64,000 nt of DNA from Bifidobacterium minimum (lineage in GTDB: Bacteria; Actinomycetota; Actinomycetes; Actinomycetales; Bifidobacteriaceae): NCBI RefSeq assembly GCF_000741645.1, contig NZ_JGZD01000009.1, positions 310,001 to 374,000 on the forward strand. The letters are read 5' to 3'. A program made the position numbers and the translations under genes. The notes beneath the pieces are model-generated. The model was not told the origin of the DNA. It worked only from the letters and a program-made list of their open reading frames with translations, and ran no database searches. Below are positions 53,630-61,036 of the stretch, piece by piece (positions within the stretch are counted from its first letter, which is position 1; each line of letters opens with the position of its first letter).

Positions 53630-54472
53630 TTAGTTTCTGTTGTATCCAAGTTCTTCTGCACGAGATCCTAAAGTAAGCTTCCACCAGGATTCGCGTGCCA
53701 GAACGATGGCGTCATCGACTCTTGCATTGTAATTTTCGAGTATTGAATACTGGAAATAACTCTTGACGTAGTCAAACCCTTTTTCGTTGACTAGCTGTTT
53801 GAGTGCAACATCTCCGCCATGACCATTCTTGATGTAAGTTCTCCACCGCTTAAGCAGCATGCCTCTTTCAGCTGTCGCAGAACCGACATACAGTTTTCCT
53901 GACTTCTTGTCTGTTATAAGATAGACCGCCTTCTGATTTTCCAAAGCGGAATTCCAATCAAATAATTGGCTATGAATAATATTTCCTAACTGACTGTATG
54001 AGAGCCGGACATTGTCGTAGCCGGGGAAGTGATTATCGTTGAATAAATCAGGAAGGACTTCCGTCACTTCCAGCGAGTCAATCACTTTTAACGCTTCCGT
54101 TACGGAGGCTCGGAAATCCTTGTGGAAATTAACAATCACGCGTCCATCAAAGTTTGAACTTTCAAGTCGTTCATCTGCATCATATGCGACACCATTATGC
54201 ACGCCAAGGTCTTTTGTGATGGTCTTCACGGCAGTGAAGAGATAATGATCATTGGAGATTCGGACTAGCGAGATCACAATGTCCCCGACGTGGAAACGGT
54301 TGTTTTTCTCTCTCCATAGAAGCCAGTTCGTGTTCACTTCTTCAGGATTTGTTTTGAACACTTCTATTGGGTCTACGTGCCCATTGTTCAGATTAAATCT
54401 GATTTTGGTATGCTCAAGCTCTTGTTGGCTAAGATTTAACAGCTGATTGAGCAATATGGCATTCTGCGTCAT
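53630..54472 (-). CDS. GIY-YIG nuclease-domain protein
   Basis: The GIY-YIG endonuclease domain lies at about residues 180-265 of 280: KAVYLITDKKSGKLYVGSA holds the VYL/YVG forms of the two motif strands. Arg209 in LLKRWRTY and Glu261 in ARESWW fit the catalytic Arg and Glu. The first 175 residues form a separate conserved domain (ELEHTKIRFNLNNG, DPIEVFKTNPEEVN, GYDNVRLSYSQLGNII) of unknown function, perhaps for target recognition. SD GGAGGAAG lies before ATG 54472 (minus strand). It is the last gene of the minus-strand set. A restriction-like or defence role is possible but unproven. Confidence 0.83.
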   Translation of the reverse strand: MTQNAILLNQLLNLSQQELEHTKIRFNLNNGHVDPIEVFKTNPEEVNTNWLLWREKNNRFHVGDIVISLVRISNDHYLFTAVKTITKDLGVHNGVAYDADERLESSNFDGRVIVNFHKDFRASVTEALKVIDSLEVTEVLPDLFNDNHFPGYDNVRLSYSQLGNIIHSQLFDWNSALENQKAVYLITDKKSGKLYVGSATAERGMLLKRWRTYIKNGHGGDVALKQLVNEKGFDYVKSYFQYSILENYNARVDDAIVLARESWWKLTLGSRAEELGYNRN

Positions 54473-54555
54473 TCTTCTCTTCCTCCCAGCAACGATGCTG
54501 AGGGAATCATAACACCGTATGAGCTCACACGTATTGTCGTCTGTCGAGCACGAAA

Positions 54556-54583
54556 TATGAAAAAGCCCCGCCGAAGCGAGGCT
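54556..54583 (-). terminator. terminator between zinc-ribbon and GIY-YIG genes
   Basis: On the minus strand AGCCTCGC, loop TTCG and GCGGGGCT form an 8-bp stem followed by TTTTTC. It resembles the hairpin at 52832, as phage-type terminators often do. The GIY-YIG gene would therefore need its own promoter or readthrough. Confidence 0.75.
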
Positions 54584-54596
54584 ATCTATTAGTAGA

Positions 54597-54830
54597 TTAT
54601 ACCTTCCAGTCGTATCCGCAGTCCTGGCAGAGAGCCTCCTTGTGAGATGTGATCTTGGTTCTATTCTTCCCCTGGCCATGCCCCGTGAGAGCCCAAAGTC
54701 CACCCGTGCTGACAACCATCGTTGCTCTTCCGAGCGCCCTCAGACCGCTTCTGCTTTTCTTTTTGGTGGTCATGGCATCCTGCACGAGCTAGATGCTTAC
54801 TGATTCACTACCGCATTTGGGACATTGCAT
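54597..54830 (-). pseudogene. zinc-ribbon protein gene interrupted by one amber codon
   Basis: Read from ATG 54830 the minus strand gives MQCPKCGSESVSI, then TAG (54791-54789). It then continues in the same frame as LVQDAMTTKKKSRSG to the end CQDCGYDWKV. CPKC at the start and CQDC at the end are the two halves of a zinc ribbon around a basic and hydrophobic middle (TMVVSTGGLWALTG), a known small-protein layout. A single change such as CAG to TAG would explain the stop. GAAGGGTG lies before the ATG. Translation restarting at the internal ATG (54773) would give a protein lacking the first zinc knuckle. Confidence 0.7.
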
Positions 54831-54907
54831 TATGGACACCCTTCGTTTTATCCTTTGCCGGACTTCGTCGCCCAAGAAAAATATAGTACGAAGTATGTAA
54901 ATTTGCA

Positions 54908-55336
54908 CTATACGTGCGTTAGACGTGGTATAACCAGTCGCTGGTAGTCCTTCACCACCTGTTCGGTCACATCCAGTTCCAGCGCAATGAGGGCCACGTC
55001 GCCCTCGTACATGGTCTCTGCCAGCGCGTAATCGGTCGGTGAGACCAGCAGCGTCGCGGTCTCACGCCGCGTGCGGTTCTCGATTCTCGTGTGAATCACC
55101 GGAACGCATGTGGAATCCCCATGGGACCAGTGGACCAACTCGTGGGTGAGCGTGCAACGCTTCATCGTGTAATCCATGCTCCTGTCGATGACGATGAGGT
55201 TCGTCGGAGCGTGGTAGAAGCCCTCCAGTTCGCCCGGAAGGCTCCTGCTGCACACGGCGACGCCCAGGGAATCGGCGAACCGCCGCATGTCCCCGTAGCT
55301 CAATCCCCTTATCGGAGTGAGGTCACGCGCCGTCAT
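54908..55336 (-). CDS. ImmA/IrrE-family metallopeptidase
   Basis: This is a 142-residue putative zinc protease of the type that cleaves phage or ICE repressors (ImmA) or stress repressors (IrrE). The zinc motif is HELVH at residues 65-69 in CTLTHELVHWSHGD, with a RETATLLVSP segment after it, corresponding to the region with the third ligand in relatives. LPGELEGFYHAPTNLIVID is typical of the family N-terminus. Its start overlaps the end of the HTH gene by 14 nt, so the pair is a repressor-antirepressor module. The partner repressor next door is its probable substrate. Confidence 0.87.
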   Translation of the reverse strand: MTARDLTPIRGLSYGDMRRFADSLGVAVCSRSLPGELEGFYHAPTNLIVIDRSMDYTMKRCTLTHELVHWSHGDSTCVPVIHTRIENRTRRETATLLVSPTDYALAETMYEGDVALIALELDVTEQVVKDYQRLVIPRLTHV

Positions 55337-55691
55337 CCGCGGGCTTGTCTCCTCTCTTATGCTTGTCCGCGCTGCGCAATGCCGCCAACGCCATGGGATC
55401 GTTCATCGCGTCGCGCATCGCCTCGGCGAACTTCTCATCCTCCGTGAGCCCATCGCTGGTTTCGGCGGCCTTGCGCAATATCAGGAACGGATCCACACCA
55501 AGCGCCCTCGCGATGGCATCAATGTCACTCGTCGTAAACTCCGTGTCGCCGCGCATTTTTCTGAAGTATGTCCTTCGTGTGATGCCTGATCGGAGAATAA
55601 GTTCCGCGACCGTTATACCGGCATCTAAGCGTGCGTTTTCGATTGTTTGTATCACCTGGTCGGTGAATCCGGCGTTGTTCTGGCGTGCCAT
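55323..55691 (-). CDS. HTH-type repressor of the element
   Basis: This is a 122-residue DNA-binding protein with an N-terminal HTH (about residues 8-65: VIQTIENARLDAGITVAELI, SGITRRTYFRKMRGDTEF, DIDAIARALGVDP) of the XRE-like kind and a charged C-terminus ending KHKRGDKPADDGA, which could hold the ImmA cleavage region. The start at 55691 is 7 nt after a TAGAAT box. The tandem decamers at 55712-55732 overlap where the -35 region would be, so autorepression is plausible. Confidence 0.78.
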   Translation of the reverse strand: MARQNNAGFTDQVIQTIENARLDAGITVAELILRSGITRRTYFRKMRGDTEFTTSDIDAIARALGVDPFLILRKAAETSDGLTEDEKFAEAMRDAMNDPMALAALRSADKHKRGDKPADDGA

Positions 55692-55704
55692 GGTCCTGAT
55701 TCTA
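55692..55704 (-). promoter_or_regulatory. -10 box TAGAAT 7 nt before the HTH gene ATG (leaderless)
   Basis: On the minus strand TAGAAT (55704-55699) is followed by CAGGACC and the ATG. The decamer repeats start 8 bp upstream. Confidence 0.7.
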
Positions 55705-55711
55705 CCCGACC

Positions 55712-55732
55712 ATTCCCGGACATTCCCGGACA
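55712..55732 (+). repeat. tandem decamers near the right end of the element
   Basis: CATTCCCGGA is repeated twice in tandem and then continues CATCCG. It matches the left-end copy at 52789-52809 at 20 of 21 positions. It is 20 bp from the attachment repeat and overlaps the HTH promoter. Confidence 0.75.
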
Positions 55733-55752
55733 TCCGTGCGGCACACGTGCGG

Positions 55753-55848
55753 CATCCGCATGATATCCATACGGATGTTTTCGTTGGTATTCCGCCGTTC
55801 CGTGGTGACCCCGGCCGGATTCGAACCGGCGACCTACAGATTAGAAGT
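55753..55848. repeat. right attachment repeat within tRNA-Arg
   Basis: This 96-bp copy is identical to 52586-52681. It covers the tRNA from the anticodon loop to CCA and about 50 bp downstream of the tRNA. Confidence 0.92.
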
Positions 55849-55879
55849 CAGTTGCTCTATCCAACTGAGCTACGGGGCC
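55803..55879 (-). tRNA. tRNA-Arg (anticodon UCU)
   Basis: The 77-nt gene on the minus strand folds as a cloverleaf. The acceptor is GGCCCCG/CGGGGTC with one G-U, the D arm GCTC/GAGC, the anticodon loop CTTCTAA (TCT), and the T arm GCCGG-TTCGAAT-CCGGC. The discriminator is A and CCA is encoded. The anticodon stem ACTGA/TCTGT has a T-T mismatch at 29-41. The 3' part lies inside the attachment repeat, so it may come from the element. Confidence 0.93.
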
Positions 55880-56069
55880 AAGACAACGAAAACACATTCT
55901 ACCAGTGCGGTGGACGTGTGTCGTGGTGTGGTTTGCGCTCGGTCGGCTATCGTTGATGGGGTTATGGCCGGGGAGACGCTCCGGGGAAGCCCGCACCCCG
56001 ATGGAGGCGCCCCGATGGATGCGGGCGGTGACGGTCGGTGACGGGCCTTATGAGGAAAACGGAGAAGTG

Positions 56070-56441
56070 ATGGACAAGAAGATGATGGCGGCGCTCAGGT
56101 CGCAGGCGCAGACGATGGATCCCGTTGTGTGGATCGGTCGCAACGGCGTCACGGACGCGGTGGTGGATCAGGTTTCTGAGACCTTGGATTCACGCGAGCT
56201 CATCAAATGCGCGGTGCAGGATGGATGCCCCACCGACGCGCGGGAGACAGGCGAGGAGGTCGCGGGAAGGGTCGGGGCCGAGATTGTTCAGATGATCGGG
56301 AAGCGCTTCGTGCTGTTTCGCGCTCTTCCCGACGATGCCAAAACCGGTGCGAAATCCGCGGGTGGAGCGGGCAGGACGCGGACGAATCCTGGATCCCGTG
56401 GCTCCGGACGGGTGGGATCCTCGCGATCGCCGCGCCGATAG
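56070..56441 (+). CDS. yhbY: YhbY-family (CRM domain) RNA-binding protein
   Basis: YhbY binds pre-50S ribosomal particles. The CRM domain spans about residues 5-98: LRSQAQTMDPVVWIGRNGVTDAVVDQVSETLDSRELIKCAV, then EEVAGRVGAEIVQMIGKRFVLFR with the usual GxxG-like turn IGRNGV. A basic Ser/Gly/Arg tail of about 25 residues follows. GGAGAAG lies just before ATG 56070; the frame continues upstream without coding character. TATCGT near 55948 is a possible -10 box. Confidence 0.88.
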   Translation: MDKKMMAALRSQAQTMDPVVWIGRNGVTDAVVDQVSETLDSRELIKCAVQDGCPTDARETGEEVAGRVGAEIVQMIGKRFVLFRALPDDAKTGAKSAGGAGRTRTNPGSRGSGRVGSSRSPRR

Positions 56442-56662
56442 GCCGCGATGCCGGTCAGTGGCGTGCTCGGATGGTGCATGCCGATTGTGGCATGATCCAA
56501 TCGAGATCATAACGGGACCGTGCAGGATCGTGGCGGGATCGCGGCGGTGTCCGATCGCGCTCACTTCATCCCGCGCTCGCCCCGGGGTCATCGCGCTTAT
56601 CTCGCGCTCATCCTGGGATCGCCCTGCGCTCACCCCGTGCTCGCCCCGCGCTCGCCTCGGGC
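56442..56662. repeat. repeat-rich gap between yhbY and dxs
   Basis: CATGCC (56477-56482) pairs with GGCATG (56489-56494) around GATTGT, a weak terminator for yhbY. From about 56560 to 56660 variants of CGCGCTCGCCCC / GCGCTCACCCC repeat. No gene is supported. Confidence 0.5.
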
Positions 56663-58624
56663 TTACCCGAGGGACAGCGCCTTCACCACGCGGCGGGCCA
56701 CGGCATCCGGCGTCAGACCATAGCGCCGTTCGAGATCGGGCAGGGGAATGCGGTTGGTGAATTCCTTCCCCGCCCCTAGACATATCACTTGGGGCTGCGC
56801 GTCGTGGGGACCATGGGAGCCGGGGCGGTCCATGCTCGTCACGTATGACGCGATTCTTTCTCCCCAGCCTCCGTCGACCTGCCCGTCCTCCAGAGTCACG
56901 ACGAGGCGGTGCGTGGCGGCAAGACCGTCAAGCGTGCCGGCGTCGATGCCGGAGCACTGGCGTGGATCGACAACCGTCGGACGGACCGCGCCCCCGGTGA
57001 GCCTCTCCAGGGATCGCGCCGTTTCGAGGGCTACGGGGTACATGTCGCCCAGCCCCATCAGCGCCACCTGAGAGCCCTGACGGTCGATGCGGTATCGGCC
57101 GTATGGATTCTCCCGCGTGGCTTCGTCGACCGGAATGGAATCCCCGGCACCGCGGAGTGACGCCGTTTCCATGGTGACCTCGTCCACGCCGCGCCTATCT
57201 TCAGCGTCGGTCTCTCCAGCGCCGGTCCCGTCGCCCACGCCGCGCTCATAGGCGAGGATCCGTTCGCCGGGAACCCGGATGGCCACCGTCCCGTGGGCGC
57301 GGGAGCGTGTTGACCAGTCGAGCATCTCCAGAAAATCCGTCGAGCTGGATGGCGCGAGGTAGCTCATCGCGGGAATCGTGGCGAGCATGGCCGTGTCGAG
57401 CGATCCGGAATGCGTGTGGTCCGTGCCGGAGATGCCTGCGGCGAACACCAGAAGGGTGGCGGGAAGGCCGTTAAGCGCGAGCTCCTCGATGATCTGGTCG
57501 TAGGCGCGTTGGAAGAACGTCGCGCTCGTCGCGAGAACGGGCGTTCCCCCCGCTTTCGCTATTCCCGCGGCGTATGCGGCCGCGTGGTCCTCGCATATCG
57601 CCGTGTCGACGTAATGGGCTCCGGCCCGGGCCCGGAATCCGGGCGTGATGCCGTTCGACCGTGCGGTGGCCGGTGAAATGACCACTAGACCGGGTTCGTC
57701 GGGGAATCGCCTTTCCAGCTGGGCCATCGCCAGCGCACCGTACGTCTTGCGTGAACCGACGGGCGCATCCTCGTCGCAGAACGGGTTCTGCCAATGGTTG
57801 AACTCGTGACGTCCCGGGACCACTCCGTGGCGCGCGTCCTCCTCGTCGAGTCCCAGTCCCTTGGTCGTATGGATGTGGAGGACGATCGGATGATCGATGT
57901 CGCGTATCCTCGTCAGCTCCTCGATGAGGACGTCGACGTCGTTCCCCTTCTCGACGTATCGGTAGTCCATGCCCAGAGCGGTGAAGATGTTCGGCTCCGC
58001 CCTGCCGTCGCTCTCACGCAGCCGTGCCAATCCCCGATACAGTCCTCCATGGTTCTCGGCTATCGACATCTCGTTGTCGTTGACGATGACGATGAGATTG
58101 CCGCCCTGCTCGGCCGCGTCGCTCAGACCCTCGAGCGCCACGCCGGAGCTGAGCGCGCCGTCGCCGATGACCGCGATGATGCTGCCCGATCCCGCGCCGC
58201 CGTCGGGGACGGCCCCCATGTCACGCGCCTTCGCCATTCCGCAGGCGAGCGAGATGGAGGTCCCCGTGTGGCCCAGGGCGAACATGTCGTGCTCGCTTTC
58301 CGCGGGGTTGGTGAATCCCGTCACCTGGTCGTAGTGCCGTGGATCGAGGAAGGCGGCGGCCCTGCCCGTGAGCATCTTGTGCGTGTAGCTCTGGTGAGAG
58401 ACGTCGAAGATGATGGCGTCCCGGGGCGAGTCGAACACGCGGTGGAGGGCGACGGTCAGTTCGACGACCGCGAGGTTCGAGCCGACGTGGCCGCCGTGGC
58501 GCTTGCCGAACTCCACCAGTGAGGCCCGTATCTGCGCGCAGAGCGGGCGGATCTGATCATCGTTGAGATCGTGTACGTCGCGGGGACAGCGGATATGGTC
58601 CAATGGTCCGCTGGTGATCCTCAT
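56663..58624 (-). CDS. dxs: 1-deoxy-D-xylulose-5-phosphate synthase-like enzyme (divergent subfamily)
   Basis: This thiamine-diphosphate enzyme of the transketolase fold has 653 residues. The ThDP-Mg motif is IGDGALSSGVALEGLSDAAE to VNDNEMSIAEN; HGGHVGSNLAVVEL and DVSHQSYTHKMLTGR are DXS-like; the catalytic Glu is in TAICEDHAAAYAAG. Several loops (DPRHYDQVTGFTNPAESEHD) match a divergent DXS-like subgroup seen in Firmicutes rather than standard actinobacterial Dxs, so synthesis of DXP is likely but not certain. About 50 extra acidic residues interrupt the link to the C-terminal domain (after GERILAYERG). SD AAAGGGG precedes ATG 58624. Confidence 0.8.
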   Translation of the reverse strand: MRITSGPLDHIRCPRDVHDLNDDQIRPLCAQIRASLVEFGKRHGGHVGSNLAVVELTVALHRVFDSPRDAIIFDVSHQSYTHKMLTGRAAAFLDPRHYDQVTGFTNPAESEHDMFALGHTGTSISLACGMAKARDMGAVPDGGAGSGSIIAVIGDGALSSGVALEGLSDAAEQGGNLIVIVNDNEMSIAENHGGLYRGLARLRESDGRAEPNIFTALGMDYRYVEKGNDVDVLIEELTRIRDIDHPIVLHIHTTKGLGLDEEDARHGVVPGRHEFNHWQNPFCDEDAPVGSRKTYGALAMAQLERRFPDEPGLVVISPATARSNGITPGFRARAGAHYVDTAICEDHAAAYAAGIAKAGGTPVLATSATFFQRAYDQIIEELALNGLPATLLVFAAGISGTDHTHSGSLDTAMLATIPAMSYLAPSSSTDFLEMLDWSTRSRAHGTVAIRVPGERILAYERGVGDGTGAGETDAEDRRGVDEVTMETASLRGAGDSIPVDEATRENPYGRYRIDRQGSQVALMGLGDMYPVALETARSLERLTGGAVRPTVVDPRQCSGIDAGTLDGLAATHRLVVTLEDGQVDGGWGERIASYVTSMDRPGSHGPHDAQPQVICLGAGKEFTNRIPLPDLERRYGLTPDAVARRVVKALSLG

Positions 58625-58657
58625 GCGAATTCCCCTTTCGACTGTTCCCACCGGGGC

Positions 58658-58676
58658 ATATTACGCGAATTCGCGT
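58658..58676 (-). promoter_or_regulatory. dxs promoter with 14-bp perfect palindrome
   Basis: ACGCGAATTCGCGT (58663-58676) directly adjoins TAATAT (minus strand, 58663-58658), a good -10 box. Transcription would start about 25-30 nt before the ATG. The palindrome lies in the spacer region, as expected for a repressor operator. Confidence 0.6.
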
Positions 58677-58814
58677 GGATGGGAGGGTATGCGGTGCGAC
58701 ATTCCCAACATCTTCGTATTACCGTGGCGCGCGCAGGTCGGCGGCCGTAGAGGATGCCGGAACGCGAACCGGAATGTGAAGGGGGCTTCGCGGGCCGTTT
58801 TTCGGCTGCGCTGC

Positions 58815-58820
58815 GTAGAG
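58815..58820 (+). promoter_or_regulatory. -10 box TAGAGT of purE
   Basis: TAGAGT lies 29 nt before ATG 58850, leaving a short leader with GAGGGAGG as ribosome-binding site. Confidence 0.5.
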
Positions 58821-58849
58821 TGGGGATGGTTCGATGAGGGAGGTTCATA

Positions 58850-59347
58850 ATGTCCGTTGACTTACCCGAGATCGCGGTGGTGATGGGATCCGCCAGTGAT
58901 TGGGAGACCATGAGGCACGCCTGCGAGATTCTCGATCGGTTCGGTGTTCCTTATGCCAAGCAGGTGGTGTCCGCCCATCGGACGCCTGACCTCATGGCTG
59001 ATTTCGCCCATGGCGCACGTGGCCGGGGCCTCAAGGTGATCATCGCCGGAGCCGGCGGCGCCGCCCATCTCCCCGGAATGATCGCCGCCCAGACGACACT
59101 GCCCGTTATCGGCGTCCCGGTGCGCTCGCATGCCCTGTCCGGGTGGGACTCGCTGCTGTCCATAGTGCAGATGCCCGGCGGGGTCCCCGTTGCCACCACC
59201 GCCGTCGGCAATTCCGGAGCCACGAACGCCGGTCTGCTGGCGGTCGAGATCCTGTCGATCAACGATTCCGCCCTCGCCGACGCGTTGGACGATTATCGTG
59301 AACAGCTCAGGAAGGAGGTGGAGCGGTCCAATGCCAAGCTTGTCTGA
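58850..59347 (+). CDS. purE: N5-carboxyaminoimidazole ribonucleotide mutase
   Basis: PurE converts N5-CAIR to CAIR in purine synthesis. The 165-residue class I enzyme has [19 protein letters not shown] at the start, [14 protein letters not shown] with the catalytic His, [40 protein letters not shown], and [22 protein letters not shown] lies 7-10 nt before the ATG. Its end overlaps purK by 17 nt; the pair forms the usual PurK-PurE route. Confidence 0.96.
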   Translation: MSVDLPEIAVVMGSASDWETMRHACEILDRFGVPYAKQVVSAHRTPDLMADFAHGARGRGLKVIIAGAGGAAHLPGMIAAQTTLPVIGVPVRSHALSGWDSLLSIVQMPGGVPVATTAVGNSGATNAGLLAVEILSINDSALADALDDYREQLRKEVERSNAKLV

Positions 59348-60509
59348 GGAGACCCACGGTCGGATCGACCATCTTCTTCCCGGCGGCACCATCGGCATCG
59401 TCGGTGGCGGGCAGCTTGGGCGGATGATGGCGTTGTCCGCCCGATACCATGGATGGCGCATCGGCGTGCTTGACCCCACCCCCGATTGCCCGGCGGCCCA
59501 GGTCGCCGACTTTCAGGTGACGGCGAATTACGACGATCATGCCGCGATCCGCGAGCTGGCACGGCGCAGCGATGTCCTGACATACGAGTTCGAGAACGTG
59601 GACGCCGCGGCGCTTGACGACGTCCGGGATATCGTCGCCATTCCCCAGGGGACCGATCTGCTGCGAGTGACCCAGAACCGCGTCAGCGAGAAGAGGTTCA
59701 TCAACGACCATGGCATCGAAACCGCGCGCTGGCGTCAGGTCGATGGCGTCGATGGCCTGCGCCGGGCCGTGGAGGAGATAGGATACCCCTGCGTCCTCAA
59801 AACGCGGTCCGGCGGATACGACGGCCATGGGCAGCGCGTTCTGCATGGCCGGGACGACACGGAGGACGTGGTGCGGGGCGTGGACGCGGAGCATCCCCTT
59901 CCTCCCTGCATCCTGGAGGGCTTCGTTGACTTCGCCTTCGAGGCGTCCATTCTCGTCAGCGGGGACGGGGCGCATTTCGTCACCTTCCCCATCGTGCGCA
60001 ATGAGCACCGCAACAACATCCTGCATATGACGCTTGCGCCCGCCGCGGTGGATGCCGCAGTGGCCGACTCCGCCCGTGACCTCGCCATGAGGCTGGCGGG
60101 AGGATTCGAACTGGCCGGGACTCTGGCGATCGAGCTTTTCGTCACGCGCGATGATCGTCTCATCGTCAACGAGCTGGCTCCGCGTCCGCATAATTCGGGT
60201 CATTACACGATCGAGGCGTGCTCCATCGACCAATTCGACGCCCACGTCCGTGGCATCACGGGCGGCCCGTTGCCGCAGCCGCGTCTTCTCAGCCCGGCCG
60301 TTATGGTCAACGTCCTCGGCCAGCATGTCGCGGCCACGCGGGCGTTTGCGCCCCGGCACCCGGAGTGGAGCGTGCACGATTACGGCAAGGCGCGCGTCGT
60401 CAGGAACCGCAAGATGGGACACATCACCGTGCTGACCGACGATCCCGTGGCCGAGGCGCGGGCGTTGGACGCCACCGGCTGCTGGAGCGATCTGGAGGGC
60501 GAGCCATGA
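59331..60509 (+). CDS. purK: N5-carboxyaminoimidazole ribonucleotide synthase
   Basis: PurK is an ATP-grasp enzyme that carboxylates AIR with bicarbonate. The 392-residue protein has [41 protein letters not shown], the ATP-grasp core [30 protein letters not shown], and the metal-binding end [20 protein letters not shown]. Translation starts inside the end of purE at ATG 59331 (AGGAAGGAGG upstream), and its stop overlaps the next start (ATGA), giving a tightly coupled three-gene operon. Confidence 0.96.
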   Translation: MPSLSEETHGRIDHLLPGGTIGIVGGGQLGRMMALSARYHGWRIGVLDPTPDCPAAQVADFQVTANYDDHAAIRELARRSDVLTYEFENVDAAALDDVRDIVAIPQGTDLLRVTQNRVSEKRFINDHGIETARWRQVDGVDGLRRAVEEIGYPCVLKTRSGGYDGHGQRVLHGRDDTEDVVRGVDAEHPLPPCILEGFVDFAFEASILVSGDGAHFVTFPIVRNEHRNNILHMTLAPAAVDAAVADSARDLAMRLAGGFELAGTLAIELFVTRDDRLIVNELAPRPHNSGHYTIEACSIDQFDAHVRGITGGPLPQPRLLSPAVMVNVLGQHVAATRAFAPRHPEWSVHDYGKARVVRNRKMGHITVLTDDPVAEARALDATGCWSDLEGEP

Positions 60510-61036
60510 GTCGGGAGGATGCCGCGCGCGGGGATGGCACGTCCGTCGATTCCGCCGACGTCGTCACGGCCGATTCCGCGGCTCTGGCTCGCAGCGGTCC
60601 ATCCCGTCACACCTGGCAGCGCAAGGCCGTTCTGGACCAGTTGCGTCAGTGCGATGACTTCGTGTCGGCGCAGGGGCTCCACCGTCTGCTTGAGGTCTCG
60701 GGAACGTCGATAGGATTGTCGACGGTGTACCGACAGCTCAATTCCCTCGCCGAATCGGGCCTGGCCGACACCATCAGGCTTAACGAGCGCCAGATGTTCC
60801 GTGTATGCGAGGACGGCGGCCGGCACCACCATCATCTGGTGTGCGAACGATGCGGCAAAACCTTCGAGATCGAGCCGCCGGACAACGAATGGTTCGCCTC
60901 GGTCGCCCGGCGCCACGGGTTCACCGTGACGTCGCACACGATGGAGGTATTCGGACTGTGCAGCGAATGCCTGGCGGACGCGCAGGACGGCGAGGTCGGT
61001 GCCGGAAGTGACACGACGCGGTCGTCCGACATCTGA
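60506..61036 (+). CDS. Fur-family metalloregulator, probably Zur
   Basis: This 176-residue Fur-superfamily repressor has a 35-residue polar N-terminal extension, the winged helix RHTWQRKAVLDQLRQCDDFV to GLSTVYRQLNSLAESGLAD, then RHHHHLVCERCGKTFEIEPP and GLCSECL. The last two supply the structural Cys4 zinc site and the regulatory His cluster. The HHHHLVCxxCGK pattern and lack of extra peroxide-sensor features favour Zur over Fur or PerR. The gene overlaps purK by 4 nt. The operon with purine genes is positional; a shared regulation is not evident. Zinc specificity is inferred. Confidence 0.82.
   Translation: MSREDAARGDGTSVDSADVVTADSAALARSGPSRHTWQRKAVLDQLRQCDDFVSAQGLHRLLEVSGTSIGLSTVYRQLNSLAESGLADTIRLNERQMFRVCEDGGRHHHHLVCERCGKTFEIEPPDNEWFASVARRHGFTVTSHTMEVFGLCSECLADAQDGEVGAGSDTTRSSDI

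Larger units (their letters stand above)
52586..55848. mobile_element. integrase-less element inserted in tRNA-Arg(UCU)
   Basis: Perfect 96-bp direct repeats at 52586-52681 and 55753-55848 (repeat distance 3167 bp) bound the region. The repeats consist of the 3' part of a tRNA-Arg from the anticodon loop onward plus about 50 bp beyond the tRNA. The right copy completes an intact tRNA; the left copy is a tRNA fragment. The DNA between is visibly poorer in GC than its surroundings. It encodes DUF2335, GIY-YIG, a broken zinc-ribbon gene, ImmA/IrrE and HTH proteins, but no integrase, excisionase or replication protein, so it would need a helper recombinase. Confidence 0.82.

Noticed and set aside
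52682-55752. Hidden or decayed integrase inside the element
   Set aside because: All six frames were checked for tyrosine or serine recombinase motifs; the space is filled by the listed genes, a non-coding left arm and terminators.
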